Notes: generated by a model not told the origin, from the sequence alone. DNA of 64,000 nucleotides from Bullera alba (GCA_001600095.1 BCIX01000003.1:1488001-1552000); one strand, 5' to 3'; shown: positions 1 through 14,900, numbered from the stretch's first letter. Numbers and translations: made by a program.

Positions 1-1309
1 GTGCCGACCGTCAGGGCTGGGTCGTGGTTGGCACTGGACACGAATTCGAGGGGGTACAGGTCTCGCCCCCAACACCTACTACCAGTGTGGATCTGGGTGC
101 ACCTGTAGGAGCATCCGGATCCGATACCCCAGCTCAATCGGAAACCTTGCAAGTGGAACGCCCTCATGGTCTAGGTCGAACAGTGTCCATTACATCGTCC
201 ACGACAACAGTCTCGCGGCCTTCACCACCTCCGAGCATCAACATAGATGTGTCGAGCGATCCGCCGTTCGAGGCGATCGCCGTGGGTGATGAAGCCGATT
301 ATGACCAGCAGGGTCAGCAGGATAGACGAGACGGCCGGGTGGACGAGGTGTTCAAGTTGCACTCCAGCAGGCGAATGAAGCCAAGTAGTGCGGGCAGAGG
401 TGTCTCAATACCCAGTCGTGAGCCAAGCGGTCATTCGGTGCTATACTAATCATGCGACTCACAGAGAGGCGATGGTGTCGATATATCCACCTGCTGTTCA
501 CACACGGCGCTCCGCCCATATACACCCAATCATCGCCGTCTCGGATCCGCGTAGTCTCGGTAACACTTTTACTGCACCCTCCGACAGGATGGAAGAAGCC
601 TCTAGCTTCTTTGGTGGTCGGTGGCTCGGGAGGTTCCGGTCTTGGCAAAGCTTGGGCCTCTGTGGCGCGGTACGATGACAAGTACGTTGAAGAGCTCAAG
701 CGACGAGGAGGAGAGGGCGAAGGAGTTTCCGGAGCGGTCACCTGGGGAGGCGTCGGTGGAGACGGCCACTTTGACACTGAGAAGATGTTCAAGAGCTGTG
801 GAAAGCTGGAAGCCGCGGATCTCGACGAGGCGACTCGAAAGACTCTCGGACCTGATCACGAGGTGGGTCGACAACATACCTGTGCTGTTCTTTCGGCTGT
901 AACTAACAACTCTTGGCAGGAGTTCAACGTTCATCACCTGGTCCCCAAACATGTGAATGGTGGAGACGGATCATTGGTACTGGACACAGCCAGAGAGTTC
1001 AGGTTGAAGCTTCACCTCGCATCCATGCCTCTCGGTTGGCTATGGATGATCCCAGCCTTCCACATTCCCTCGACGCCTGAAGGGCAAGGCTCGACGAAAA
1101 GGTTTCACACCATGACGTTCCCCAAGTCACAAGTGGACTTCACATTGGGCCCAGGAGCTGCGGTGCATAAGGTCATCGTGAGGTTGGAAGACGTGGCAGA
1201 GGGTCAAGGTGGATCCAGTCCGGCGCCGCTTTACACAGACGATCAGGAGAAGAAGGAGGGCTTGAATGACGAGAAAGCAGAAAAACTCATGGGAGACTCA
1301 GAGAAGTAG
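1..1309 (+). CDS. 3' part of an unrecognised protein gene (5' end outside the window)
   Basis: I do not recognise this protein. The open frame enters from the left edge and ends at the TAG at 1307-1309. Two introns fit: about 418-464 (GTGAGC donor, ACTAAT branch, ACAG acceptor; it joins two different frames) and 863-919 (GTGGGT donor, CTAAC branch, GGCAG acceptor; 57 nt, so the frame reads through it). The first part is Ser/Thr/Pro-rich and looks disordered. The later part is more ordered and basic, with a glycine-rich patch (VVGGSGGSGLGK), a mixed alpha/beta stretch around HHLVPKHVNGGDG, and a charged C-terminal tail. The segment coded by about 465-620 is the least convincing, and another small intron may be hidden there. 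CDC48 follows on the same strand 438 bp downstream. Confidence 0.5.
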
Positions 1310-1747
1310 AACTGTGATAGACACGTGTGCGTGTACTGTAGCCATATGCTACTCAGCTGTATCCGCACGATCGATCCTAGAGGATCTGAGTACTGAGATT
1401 GACTAGGATTGACTGGAGTCACTGGACAGTGGACGTTGATACAGGATCGCCATCGCACGAAAGAACCTTCTCGTGGTTCCTGAAGCGGGATTCGCCACCC
1501 GGACCCCTCTTCCTTAAATGGGTGGGATGAATAACTGCCTATAACTGCCCCAGACGATAGCGTCACCGCGCCAGCGACTCACCTCCACTCATTCCACCTT
1601 CGAGCCCATCCTCTATCGCACCTCCCTTCCTCTCTCTCACACCTCCCTCAACTCGGATTCACTGCTGCAGACACCGCGCTGTGATATCTAGCTCCACGTA
1701 GCACAACTACATCAAAGTCGCACAGAGGAGAAATTCTTTTATCCAAC
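1310..1747 (+). promoter_or_regulatory. intergenic/5' region of CDC48
   Basis: This is 438 bp between the stop of the upstream gene and the CDC48 start. I see no open frame of note. From about 1585 to 1660 the + strand is strongly C/T-rich, a common feature just upstream of highly expressed fungal genes. No clear TATA box was seen. The assignment as promoter/5'UTR is by position only. Confidence 0.4.
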
Positions 1748-5028
<3,281 letters not shown>

Positions 5029-5309
5029 ACGTCTCAGTGAAGCGGAGAGGCTACGTGTAGAGTGCAACTCGTCGGGTAGAAGTAGAAAGAATACCATGTT
5101 CCGTTTTTGATTCGACGACTGTACAAAAAGAAGATGCATAGGTTACCCGTATTTCAGAGCTACGCCAAATGTGACTGCTGCGTGCTCTCGCCGAGTTGAT
5201 CAAGGGGGTGGCCTCTATGATTATCTCAAACGTCCACATTCGCTTGCCTACACGATACCGCTCGACGAAGGGGGGCAGGAGGCCTCTGATGCGTTTCTTC
5301 TATCTTCAA

Positions 5310-6331
5310 TCATGAAGCAGACACAGGTGCAACCGCGTGAGTTTGCCGCCTAAAGACCTTATCCAGGCGTATGTGTTGGTCGCCCAAGGTGAAGACATCG
5401 CACAGGTACTCGAACAAATAGTCCTCCGACACATAATCGGTACCGTTGAAAGCGCCGTCCATCACCGGACGGAGGTAGACCCACGACTCTGGCCACTAAG
5501 AGCGGTCAGTCAAGCGAATAACTGGCTGTACGACCACTCAACATGGTTGGGACTTACCATTTGATACCAGGGTATAGGTGGTTCATCACCGGTCGAAGTT
5601 TTTGCTTTGGTTGAGAACCACTTGGGCGTCATCTCCTCTGTCCTGAAAGGAGGTGAGATCCGGTATCGGGAGAGACGGGTGGGACGAAAGGCGGCAGGTG
5701 GTTCGGGCACTCACTCTATCGGCTCTCCTTCCCACTCTGTACATGTATACACGCAGATTCTGATCAGATCGACTGATCGTGCGTCGAGAGGCTGGCTGTC
5801 CTTCCCAATCGGGGCAGACTTCGGTCGGGATAGGTACATGTCCCCAGCGTGGGACATCTGCGCTGCCGATACTCTCAGCCCGCTCTCCTCCTATCACCAG
5901 AACGGGGATCAGTAGTGTACGCCGGGCAGAGTATCGGGATGCGATGGGACCGACCTCGAGCTCACGCCTGGCGCAAGTGAGCATGTCTTCGTCTTTGTCG
6001 GGTTTCCCACCGAAGCCATTGTACCTAAAAGGCAGTTCAGGATGTAGTAGCTAGCGATGAGGCTGACGATATCGCTCACAGTCCAGCTGCAAATGCCCGC
6101 CTCTTCAGACCCAGTAAAAGCTGACACCGAGATTAGTCGGAGTCAGTAGACGAGGAAGATAAAGATACGTACCCTCTCCTTGGCGGTGTCGAGCACGAAG
6201 ACCAAAGAGTAAGAAGGGGCGTCTCCAAGGTCCTTGGAGGACAGCTGGGCTTGAGAGCCATAGGGTTCGACATGCCATTTCCCTGATCCACTAGCTTTTT
6301 CTTCCTCTTGCCAAACGCGATATGCCTTCAT
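5310..6331 (-). CDS. Nudix hydrolase, MTH1/NUDT1-like (oxidised purine dNTP diphosphatase)
   Basis: Predicted to hydrolyse oxidised purine dNTPs (8-oxo-dGTP type) to monophosphates and so clean the nucleotide pool. Six exons on the minus strand fit in phase: 6173-6331, 6080-6120, 5955-6024, 5715-5890, 5558-5642, 5310-5495, about 238 residues. The Nudix box GX5EX7RELXEEXGL is complete but split by an intron after RELE. It is preceded by GLKRRAFAAGLYNGFGGK, close to the human MTH1 segment, and followed by EEMTPKWF and a MWPESW segment like MTH1 DEMRPCWF and MWPDDS. An in-frame ATG also exists at 6496; I chose 6331 (MKAYRVWQEEE) because the upstream residues are low quality. A possible extra 54-nt intron (GTGCGA to CTTTAG) in the last exon keeps frame, so the C-terminus is uncertain. 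It is convergent with CDC48 and divergent from the Derlin gene. Confidence 0.75.
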
Positions 6332-6570
6332 AATGTCAGTAGCCGTATGCGAAATGTGTCCCCGTTCTGTATCGATAGAGCTGGTTAGAACGGACGTGTA
6401 GTTGGGCAGAGAGTGTGTTGGACAAGGAGGAAAATTAGCCCGACTCGGCGCCAGCAAATGGCCGTGACGTGGACGACCTCCACTCCACACGACCATCCAG
6501 CGTTCTCAGTGCTCTGAGCTTTGGTCTTGTTGTTGCTTTCTAACATCTTGACTTCTCATCAACCGGCGCA

Positions 6571-7770
6571 ATGGCCGACTTCACATCGGCCTTCTACCAG
6601 ATCCCTCCGGTGACTCGAGTGATCCTCCTGTCCACAGCTGCGATCACGGTGTGAGTACTTCAGAACCTGGAGTGGGGTGGCCTGACTGATCACTGCCGGG
6701 ATAGTCCATGCCTCCTGCAGTTCATCGCGCCATACCAGGTAGGCCAGGTGTTGACATCAGATTGTAGACTGTTCGCTCATCATGTATATAGGTCGCATTG
6801 AGCTGGAAGGCTTTTGGAAAGGATTATGAGGTGAGCTCGGCCCCGCTGGATCAACATGTTGTGGCTAATAATGTGCTCACAGATCTGGAGACCTTTCACG
6901 GCGTTCTTCTTTGGAGGTGGGTTCAAGCTAACGGATTCGATACTGGAGTCCCAGCTTATGACTGATAGGGGCTGGCTTTCCCCTCATCTATGATGTCTTT
7001 CTGATATATCGCAACTCGTCAGCGTTGGAGAAGGACACTTTGTGAGTGTTCATCTCCAAGGCAAGGTATGCGCAAAGGGGATCCTGACTGTCGGCTAGTC
7101 TCAACGACACCGCCGAATACGCATGGATGCACGTTGTGGTCGGCGCTATCGTCCTGGTAAGTGGACATGCGTCTCTTGCGATACTCGATACTGATATTGG
7201 CCATTATCGATAGGCGATCAACGCCTTCCTACAACAGCCTTTCCTGTTCCGACCACTCCTACATGCGCAGACATACCTCTGGAACAGGGCAAACCCGACG
7301 ATGAAGATATCGCTATTTGGGCTTCTGACTATACCCACAAGCTGTAAGTACCGCTTGGGCCTATCTTCAATGTCCCTCGGCTCACGACTTTAGTGTACTC
7401 ACCCGCACTGGTTGTGCTTGATCTCGTCACTGGAGGTCCGGACAAAGCCCTTGGAGGCATCATGGGCATCCTTGCCGGACATGTCTGGTGGTTCTGCTCC
7501 TCGTATCTGCCTCTCCACGCCCCGGCCAATCTCAAACGCAGCAATCCGCTCCGGGCTCCGATCAGGTGGAAGGCCTTGTTCAACGACAATGCTGGGCGGT
7601 CGACACGAACGTCGTGGGGCGGTATGCGACAAGGTGGTACAACGAGTGTCAACAACAGCTCGGGCTCGGCGACAGCGCTTCAGTCAAGACCACAGGACAG
7701 GTCAGAGGCGGTGGAAGCGGTGAGACACAGATGGGGCGGTGGACAGAAGCTCGGGGGCTTAGGCATCTGA
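6571..7770 (+). CDS. Derlin-family ER membrane protein with SHP box
   Basis: Rhomboid-like pseudoprotease of the ER membrane that takes part in retrotranslocation of misfolded proteins (Der1/Dfm1 family). Eight exons fit: 6571-6650, 6705-6738, 6792-6830, 6883-6916, 6969-7041, 7099-7156, 7214-7343, 7394-7770, giving 274 residues. The N-terminus MADFTSAFYQIPPVTRVIL, followed by WRPFTAFFFGG, is typical of Derlins. Several hydrophobic segments follow, with a conserved HVWWF near residue 180. The C-terminal cytosolic tail is Ser/Gly-rich and ends in HRWGGGQKLGGLG, matching the SHP box that binds Cdc48 (human Derlin-1 ends in a very similar WGxGxxLG motif). This makes it Dfm1/Derlin-1-like rather than Der1-like. 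CDC48 lies about 1.5 kb upstream. Confidence 0.92.
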
Positions 7771-7968
7771 GGGAGCCAGTTCGCGTATGATCTCGTGGAC
7801 CGAATTCCAGAACTACCGCCGGTCGTGGGATGGAAAGCGGTATGCACCCCGATGTAGCACAAAAGCGAGGAAGAAGAGGGCTCATCTGCATCTGCTCCTG
7901 ACTATTGCTCCTCATATTCCGCTTCTGACTTCTGCATCTCTCATGCTACTACACGCGAAGGTACATAT

Positions 7969-8416
7969 TTACTGAGTAAGACCACCGTTGTCGTAGCTGG
8001 CAGATCCGCCCTTCTCTCCAGCAGACTTGGCCAACTCCTTATCGCCGCCTAAAGGATGGAAGACGTCAGTGATGAAGGACTACTGAAGATGAGAACGGAC
8101 TTACCGAAGCCGTGCTCGGAGCTGACTCGCTTGTCGGGAGTACCGTCCTGCTTCTTGCCATCGTGGGCGGAGGGCCTGGAAGCGGGGTGAGTTGTCAGCG
8201 GATTGCGTCGTCATCAATGTTCTCGACTCACTTGTAAGTGGCATCCTCGCCGGAGCCCTCTGTGACTAGTCGGGATGAGCCATCGCCGACCTCTTCGAAC
8301 GATGTACCCTGGTTGCCGTGCTGACCTCCACCGTTCTCTTTGAATCGCTTGTCTGGCTCGCCCGACTGGGTGAGGTGCGTCTCGGCATTGGCGTGTCCTG
8401 GCTCGGTCGACGACAT
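7969..8416 (-). CDS. small hydrophilic glycine-rich protein (stress/LEA-like?)
   Basis: Three exons on the minus strand (8232-8416, 8105-8175, 7969-8048) code 111 residues, with good GTGAG/GTAAG donors and CAG/TTAG acceptors. The start ATG is at 8414-8416. The protein is very hydrophilic, rich in Gly, Glu, Lys, Ser and Asp, and has no signal peptide or membrane segment. Short motifs such as PDKRF, PDKRV and GGDKELAKSAGEKGG give it the look of small stress-induced hydrophilins. I cannot name a family with certainty. It is convergent with the Derlin gene (198 bp between stops). Confidence 0.7.
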
Positions 8417-9569
8417 TGTGTGTGATGTGGTTATCTGTTATATAAGTTGTAGTGGAGAGGTGGTGTGGGGATATGGGAATGGAAAGAGAGCGTTTGCTTG
8501 AATTGCTTTACGGTTTATATGCGATTCAACATGGGCTGATCCCCAACATTATCACCTGATCATGTTGCGCGCGAACCGGAATCGATGAGCTCATGGGTGG
8601 GACTCGTGACAGGAGGTGACGGTGTTGTGCAGGGTAGTGGCTGCAGGATCATCGAGTTTTGACTCGCCATCGTTCCTCGCGCGCAGATCGATCGATCGGA
8701 TGACGATGATCGCACCTGGAGCTGTGGTCTCCGAGCAACTCGAGTCACGTTGCAATCTTAGCGTCACTGTTTGATTGTCGTAGCCCTCGGGCCGCCTGGA
8801 CCCTTGCTTGAAACTCAACAAGGTAAGCTTACGATGGGATCTAGCAGGATCTAGCCCTTCTGACGACATCGACGATGCGGCGATGCGGGGTGCAGTTTAC
8901 TGGAATCGGACATGACGCCCATGTTTCATCATCTTCACGCTCTCCATGCCGTGATCGTCATCGGGAATACCGAAAGCCAGCTGCCGGGGGAAGCTCCTAC
9001 ATGCTCCAGCAGGCAGCAAGGTCGACTTGAAGTTGGTGCTTTGCATCTGGGTTGAATGTGCTAGAAGGCGACTTCATGCGGGGACATGACAGGTCGCTGT
9101 CCGTCTGAATCTTCAGTACGAAGGATTGCATGGGAAGATGAGCTCAAACTCCCAGCAGAAGATGTTTCATTTTGAGATTTGCAATGCGAGGGCTATAGTG
9201 AGCACTACCTCCTTTTGTTCACACGCGAGCTGCCCAAGAGCCGGAGAAGGGCTCTGCTCCGGAGCTGGGAGATCTTGCTTCTAGTTCGCTATGGTACTAG
9301 AGCCAGAGACTGCCTGTGAGAATGACTTGGAGGGTTTGACAAAGGACAAGCGACCATCGAACGCGTTTGAGAGGTCGACACCGCTAGAGCGCACTGTCGG
9401 AGGCCACCTTAAAGTCCCGCCTGCGGTCTTAGAGGGGATCGTGCACGTCTATGTGATCCCCGAGTCTAGCGTCTGACTTATGGTTAGCGGCGTCAGCCTT
9501 ATAAAAGTGAATCTCAAAGGACAAGCCGACAGATGCCCATCCAATGTTTCGCGAGACTTGGAGTCTACC
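8417..9569. other. intergenic region with no gene seen
   Basis: About 1.15 kb between two divergently transcribed small genes. Several open frames under 100 codons occur on both strands, but none has protein-like composition or splice signals. It probably holds the promoters of both neighbours. Confidence 0.4.
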
Positions 9570-9612
9570 CTAATCCCCCTCCCCTCCCTCCAACGCCCCC
9601 GTATAAGAGGGG
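9570..9612 (+). promoter_or_regulatory. putative STRE/TATA promoter elements
   Basis: Two overlapping CCCCT runs at about 9574-9585 and an AGGGG at 9608-9612 match the core of fungal stress-response elements. A TATAAGAG at 9602-9609 lies about 90 bp before the ATG at 9697, a usual TATA distance. This is motif matching only. Confidence 0.35.
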
Positions 9613-9696
9613 ACGCTACCAGTTGATCTCTTGTGATCCTCTTCACCAACTTGCATATCCATCCGGTTGACTATCATCCAACAAACATCAGACACA

Positions 9697-10021
9697 ATGT
9701 CCCCCAAAAGCGATCAGTCGAACGTAGCCGGCTTTGAGCTGAGCGAGATCGACTTTACAGACACAGAGAGACACCAAATCCAGCCACCCGCCACCCGTCC
9801 CAGCCAAGGATGTCGAGGAAAGTAGCACCATGAGCACTGCTGATTTACTCATCGCCAAAGCCGAGGCATACCAGTCCGCTTCGTGGCTCCGGTCCCATCC
9901 GGCACTAGCTAAGAGTCTGGAGGATTCTACGGCAGGCATGAAAGGCCTTCTCAGTGACCCGTCCAACGCCTCCTGGGCAGCATTCGAGGATTTGATCAGC
10001 GAGGTCGAGTCGAAGCGATGA
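9697..10021 (+). CDS. small hydrophilic protein, unknown
   Basis: I do not recognise the family. The ATG at 9697 and the frame ending at 10021 are in different phases. They are joined by a 37-nt intron at 9724-9760 (GTAGCC donor, GCTGAGC branch, TTTACAG acceptor), which gives 95 residues. Exon 2 codes a soluble, alpha-helical-looking chain (STADLLIAKAEAYQSASW, then GLLSDPSNASWAAFEDLI) after a Pro-rich N-terminus. No signal peptide or membrane segment. The intron is very short. Without it the first frame would stop after 42 codons, so the exon 1 assignment is less sure than exon 2. Stress-element-like motifs lie upstream. Confidence 0.55.
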
Positions 10022-10249
10022 CTTATCGTCATATGGTGACTTGAGACATGATCGATGATCTGTACAGCGAATCTGGGAGCACAGCTTGACGCAATGCATT
10101 CAAACCCGCTGAGAGGCGTGATAGCTTTTCTGATCCTCATCTATGTCCCTTCATACGATAGTTCTACTTCTGACTGATAACTAAACTGCTTACAAGACTG
10201 CTCTTTACTCTCAAGTGGAACACATCTCGATCCGGAAATCGGCTCTGAC

Positions 10250-11351
10250 CTAGGCGAACTTGGCCCAGACCTGGTCCCAAGCGACCCGACCGCCAGTCTC
10301 GATTGTGTCTCCATGACAAGGAATCACCCTATCCCACTTGGCATTGTGTATTGGCTGCAGCTCTCGCTTGAGCAGTCTGACATTTCGTCAACATTGTCCC
10401 AAGCGACATCGATACTCTTTGCTTACTCTTTGTCCTTGGTCAATGCCCCGGCAGCTTTGCCATGGATGAATCCGTCAGGACTCATTGACTTGCCGCCACC
10501 GAGCAGGCTCATCAATGAGGGGATACCGCCAGCCCGCGAGTACTGCTCCGTGGGGGGCAAGTTGAACAGCATATCAGCCTCGAGCAGCGTTCCCGATGGG
10601 TGATGAATGGCAAGCAGCTCGTCGTTCAAGAACGCAGAGACTCGGTGAAGCGAGATCTATCGACTGTCGTCAGCTTTGCCATACGGCTCGTCTGAAACCC
10701 TCGAGTACTCGCCTCTGGCTCAAAACCGTACTTCTTGTCCTCGCCACCCTTTCCAAAAATACCAGCCCAGTTGATGTGTGGCTTGGCCTCTGCTCCCTTT
10801 GCAATTGTGATAGCTCTATGAGGGTAGTGTGTAGGGTAAGTTTAACAGCACCCCTCCGTCGTTGTTCGCGAATACTTACTGTGCTCCCGGGTAGGCTTTG
10901 ACGTATTCGTCCATGAACATGTGGTGCTCTCCGTCCGGGGTGACCAGCCATTTCACCTGGCCACCCATTCTGGCGATAGTCTCGGCTGTAGCGGGCGAAT
11001 GTGGGGTGGAGACGTATAGAAAGATGTCTGAGCTTGGCAATCTGATCGCAGTTCCCCGTCCTCCAATAGCCATCACACCGCCTCTGGTCTGGAAATGTCA
11101 TTGTCAGCTACGTCCGACTGGAGATATATGCTGCGATGGGCGTTCTATCAAGGTCATTTACTCACAAAAGGCTTCGAGAAAGTGATAATGTCATCTGTAA
11201 CCTGCCTGATGACCAGATGCTTATCGTTCTCATCGGACGAATTGGCCACATCCGCTATAGGAGATGTCTGCGTCTGAAGGGCGGGAAGGGGAGGCGCAGC
11301 TGATGTTTGTGGCGCGGCCGCGCTGCTGGTAGAAGTGGGTACAGAGTTCAT
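10250..11351 (-). CDS. DUF4336 protein (metallo-beta-lactamase-like fold)
   Basis: Five exons fit: 11166-11351, 10880-11088, 10713-10815, 10427-10656, 10250-10376, giving 284 residues. The central part has VKWLVTPDGEHHMFMDEY followed by YPGA. The C-terminal part has WDRVIPCHGDTIETGG. This pairing of a histidine cluster with a late HGD motif is typical of DUF4336 proteins, which resemble metallo-beta-lactamase folds; the substrate is unknown. The longest open frame extends upstream to 11480, but there it starts on TTG. The first ATG is 11349-11351, so I start there. The N-terminal 50 residues are Ser/Ala/Pro-rich. The intron 10657-10712 begins with GC instead of GT. Confidence 0.75.
10657..10712 (-). 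other. probable GC-AG intron
   Basis: On the minus strand this 56-nt segment starts GCGAGT, contains a GCTGAC branch-point-like element and ends GATAG. Removing it restores frame between the GFEPE and ISLHRVSAF segments of the DUF4336 protein. Without removal the frame hits TGA. No GT donor in phase was found nearby. Confidence 0.65.
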
Positions 11352-11908
11352 CTTTCGAACGAGTACGTGGGTGGATCGAAGCAAAGGCGGGAGATTAACG
11401 TGATTGTAGGGTCGGATGGTCTTCAGAGCGGCCTGTTTGAATGTGAAGAGCGTAGTGGGCGAAATTCTGCCTGCTGACAACGAGGTATATATAGCTGAAT
11501 GCGAATGAGAGTATCACTAAGTCGATGTTGGGCACTCGTACGTTGATCTGCGACTCGGCTACAACATGAGCTGACTCTTCGAGACTCGTAAGATGTCGAT
11601 CGCCCATGACATCACTCGGCTGACACGATTATACCGGGCGGAGATCGCCGATGGCCTTCCGGCTAGACACTCAAAGGTGGAGGCCGTGCCAGGGCTATTC
11701 GGCCGGTGTGAACATTTGAACGGAGACTCGCTACGAGCCTGCTCCATCTGCCCGACTGTGACAGCTTCTAGTGTTCAAAAGGCTACATGTACGCACGACT
11801 GCCCAAGCTTTAAGCCAAGACCTTTTGTCTCTGATACAAATCTGGTTCGTTACACTCTGGTTCGTTACACTTCTTCTGCAATTCGTCACGACTATCCTCC
11901 CTCATCTC
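11352..11908. other. intergenic region with no gene seen
   Basis: 557 bp between the start of the DUF4336 gene and the stop of the GATA regulator gene, both on the minus strand. An open frame of 132 codons on the + strand (ATG at 11593) has no recognisable domain and no splice support, so I treat it as chance. Confidence 0.4.
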
Positions 11909-14900
11909 TTATCCCCTCACGTCGAAGCTCCACAGACCTCTTGCCAATCGCAGACCTTGATCTCGTCTGGGTAGGGCCACTCCCGCCATGACTGGATCCC
12001 CGTCCCAAGCGCCATTTGGCTTCTTCGCGCCTTCCCCAGCAGCTGGACCAGAGCCGCTGGCACTGGCTCCACTGGCAGTGCCGTTCGAACCGGGGGTTCC
12101 GTTCGAATGGGCTGTGTCGTCTTTAGCCGCAGATGAAGACTGACCGGATGCAGAGCCATTCTGCTGGGAGGAAGAATGTCCGTGTGGGTTGTGCGAAGGA
12201 TGAGCCGGGTTCGCGGTCGAGCTCGAAGTAGATCCCGGGGTGGATCTCTCTCGACCATTTGGCGAGACTGCGAGTACCCTCCTGCTAGCGAGGATCAAGT
12301 CTCGATTTCGCTCAGCCTCGCTCTTCTCCCTGCTGGAACCTAGGACGCCGCCTCCGAGACCACTGTTGAGTCTGCCATAGAGCCCGCCCCCGAAACCGGG
12401 GTTGAGGTGGGCGGGTCTGCTGAGCGTACCAAGTGGTCTTTGCTGCTGTTGTTGTTGCTGTTGCTGCTGATGCTGCTGCTGCTGTTGAAGGGCGGCTTGG
12501 GCTTGACCACGGGACCTCTCTCTCTCTTGTCGTTCTCGCTCCCGGTCCAAACGCTCCTTGTCCCTCTTCTCCCTCTCTGAGCGGTCCCGCTCTCTCTCAG
12601 CCTCGATCCTCTCAATCTCCTTCTGCCTGGCCCGTTCTCGCTCCTCGAATTCCCAATCATCGCTTGGCTTGTGCGCGGCGGATGTCGCAGTGGCAGTGGT
12701 GGGAGCGGCGGAATGGGCTTCGTGAGGTGCAAGGGCCATCTTGTTCTCGACCATGTTGAGCATTTTGTCCGTCTTCAATAACATTCCTTCGAGCCACTTC
12801 TTGCCTTCTCTCAGCTGTTCCCGATGTTCGGCGAGCTCTCTGCGACCCATGCTGTAGTGACCGTATCCACTCATCGAGGCTGTGTTGGACGAGGCACCCG
12901 CAGTGGGTGGCTGCGCTCCAGGTACAGCACCTCCAGCTGTTGCGGCAGCAGCGCTCTGTTGAGCGTAGTAGCTGCCTCTGGAGGCGGGTTCAGGGGTGGA
13001 CCTCCTTGGCGGAGATAAGGCAGAGGACGAAGCAGTCGGCTTGGGAACACCAGGTGTGGCAGTTGCCGTCGCGGGGGCGGCAGCTCCAGCCGGATCTCGT
13101 CGAGCCCCAAGCGAGTTGTACCTCGAGTTGAGAGCTGACCAGGGAGACGTCAACGGATTCGAGAAGGGCGCGTACGATTCACGCTGATTCGGGCCATAGA
13201 TGGAGTATCTCGATGCCGCGTTGGCTCCAGCACCGAGCAGGCCCGAACCTGTGCTGGCGCTTGATGCTGGGGCGGCAGAGTTGCTGGGACGATTTGCAGG
13301 TGTACCAGAGGTGATAGGCGGAGTGACGTTTGGCTTGCCGTCGTGTGTAGCAAGTGGCGATCGAGAGAACGCTCGATCTTTTGCCGCTTTCTCCCGCTCT
13401 CTATCGTTGGCAAGGATACCTAGACCGTATGCTGAGGGAGGCGGACGGGATCGAGCTGGGTTCTCCTCCTCTTCAGTCTTGCGCTTGACTCCTCGGACAT
13501 CTGCCGAGGCGCCTTGAGGAGGAGCTCTGCTGTGGGACGCGGAAGAGCCCGTTGGAGCTGGTACAGAGCCAGCAGGAGTGGTATTTTCGGGAGACTTTGA
13601 CGCCGTTTTGGCCGGGATCGGTGCCATGGTGAGCAGCGTCTCGGCGGCGAGCTGATGTGCGAGCTGTTTGCCAGAAGGAAGAGGTTCGGAGAGGCGTCGT
13701 TCAGGTAGATCGCGATTGTCGGTCGAGATGGGGAATAGATCAGGCAATGTCACACGACGAGCAAGAGGTGAGCCGGAGTGGTTGGCCAAGTCAGAACGTG
13801 GTGGTGGTAATGCGGGCGAAGGCGAGTGTGTACGACGAATCGGCGATGGTAACGAGCGAGCAGGGGAAGGTTCTCTTGTCAGCTCTGTTCTCTTTGGTGG
13901 CATCGACGAGTGTCTGGCTTGACGCTGGGAGTCGACGTTTGTTGCGCCGAAGCGGGGTGGCAGTGGAATACTATCTGACATGGGACAACGATAAGGCAAA
14001 GATGGTGGGGTAGTGGAGGCAACAAGCAGTGACAGGATTTTATGTCGCTACCGCAACAAGTCGCTCGACATTGCAAACAGGACAAAGGATGAAGACACAC
14101 GGTAAAGGAGAAGAACGGATAAAGGAAGGATCGACGACCGTCAGAAGGCCGTCACGATAAGACTGGGAAAGGATCTGAAACAAAGGTTTGGATCGCCGCA
14201 CAGCTTTCGCGGGTATATAGCAAATGCGACATGGACGGATATGGGGGAACAAGATCAAAGGTTTGAATGGGTTTCGAAAACGAAGGCTCTGAAACCGAGG
14301 GAACAAGCTCGAAACTTCACTCACCCCTTCTCTCTCTCTGGCATCACGGTCTCGCCCGTCTCGGTCGACCATGTCACGCTCTCGGTCCCTCTGGCGCTCT
14401 CGTTCCCTCTCCCTCTCCCTCTCCCGCTCTCTCTCCCTCTCCCTCTCGCGTTCACGCTCTCTTTCACGCTCGGGTTCCTCTCTGTTGCGCGACCCGCCGT
14501 CAATCCACCACGGCTTCTTCATGCGCTCGAGATGTTCTGCGCTGGTAAGTGGAGCGATACGCGAGGCCGATTTGGGCGGGGAGGGCATCCTGCGTTGCCC
14601 CCGAGGGTCTGACAGAGTTGAAGAAGGGTTACCCGAGGCTTGACGAGCGTCGCTAGCGCTGGATGATGGCCCATAAGGAGAAGGACGGGATTGACGGGCG
14701 CGGTCGTTCTCATATGGATGAGTATGAGGTGGAGGGAGGGCTGTTGCTGTGACAGGAGTATGTGGCGAAGGAGATGTTTGCCCGGATCGAGCTGGAGTGT
14801 CCCTTTCGCCTCCAGACTGTTGCTGACTACTAACTGCGGGGACTCGCTTCCTTCGCTTGATTACGGTCTTCTTCATGGCAACAGGACGAGGCACACCGTG

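Noticed and set aside
11154..11480. N-terminal extension of the DUF4336 protein resembling a mitochondrial presequence
   Set aside because: The extension would start on TTG; no ATG in frame before 11351, so a presequence is not supported unless an upstream exon exists.
11593..11991. 132-codon + strand frame with ATG
   Set aside because: No recognisable domain and it runs into the 3' end of the antisense GATA gene; treated as chance.
14395..14480. Separate gene or regulatory CT repeat
   Set aside because: The tract is in frame within the zinc finger gene and codes Glu-Arg repeats; no need to invoke another feature.
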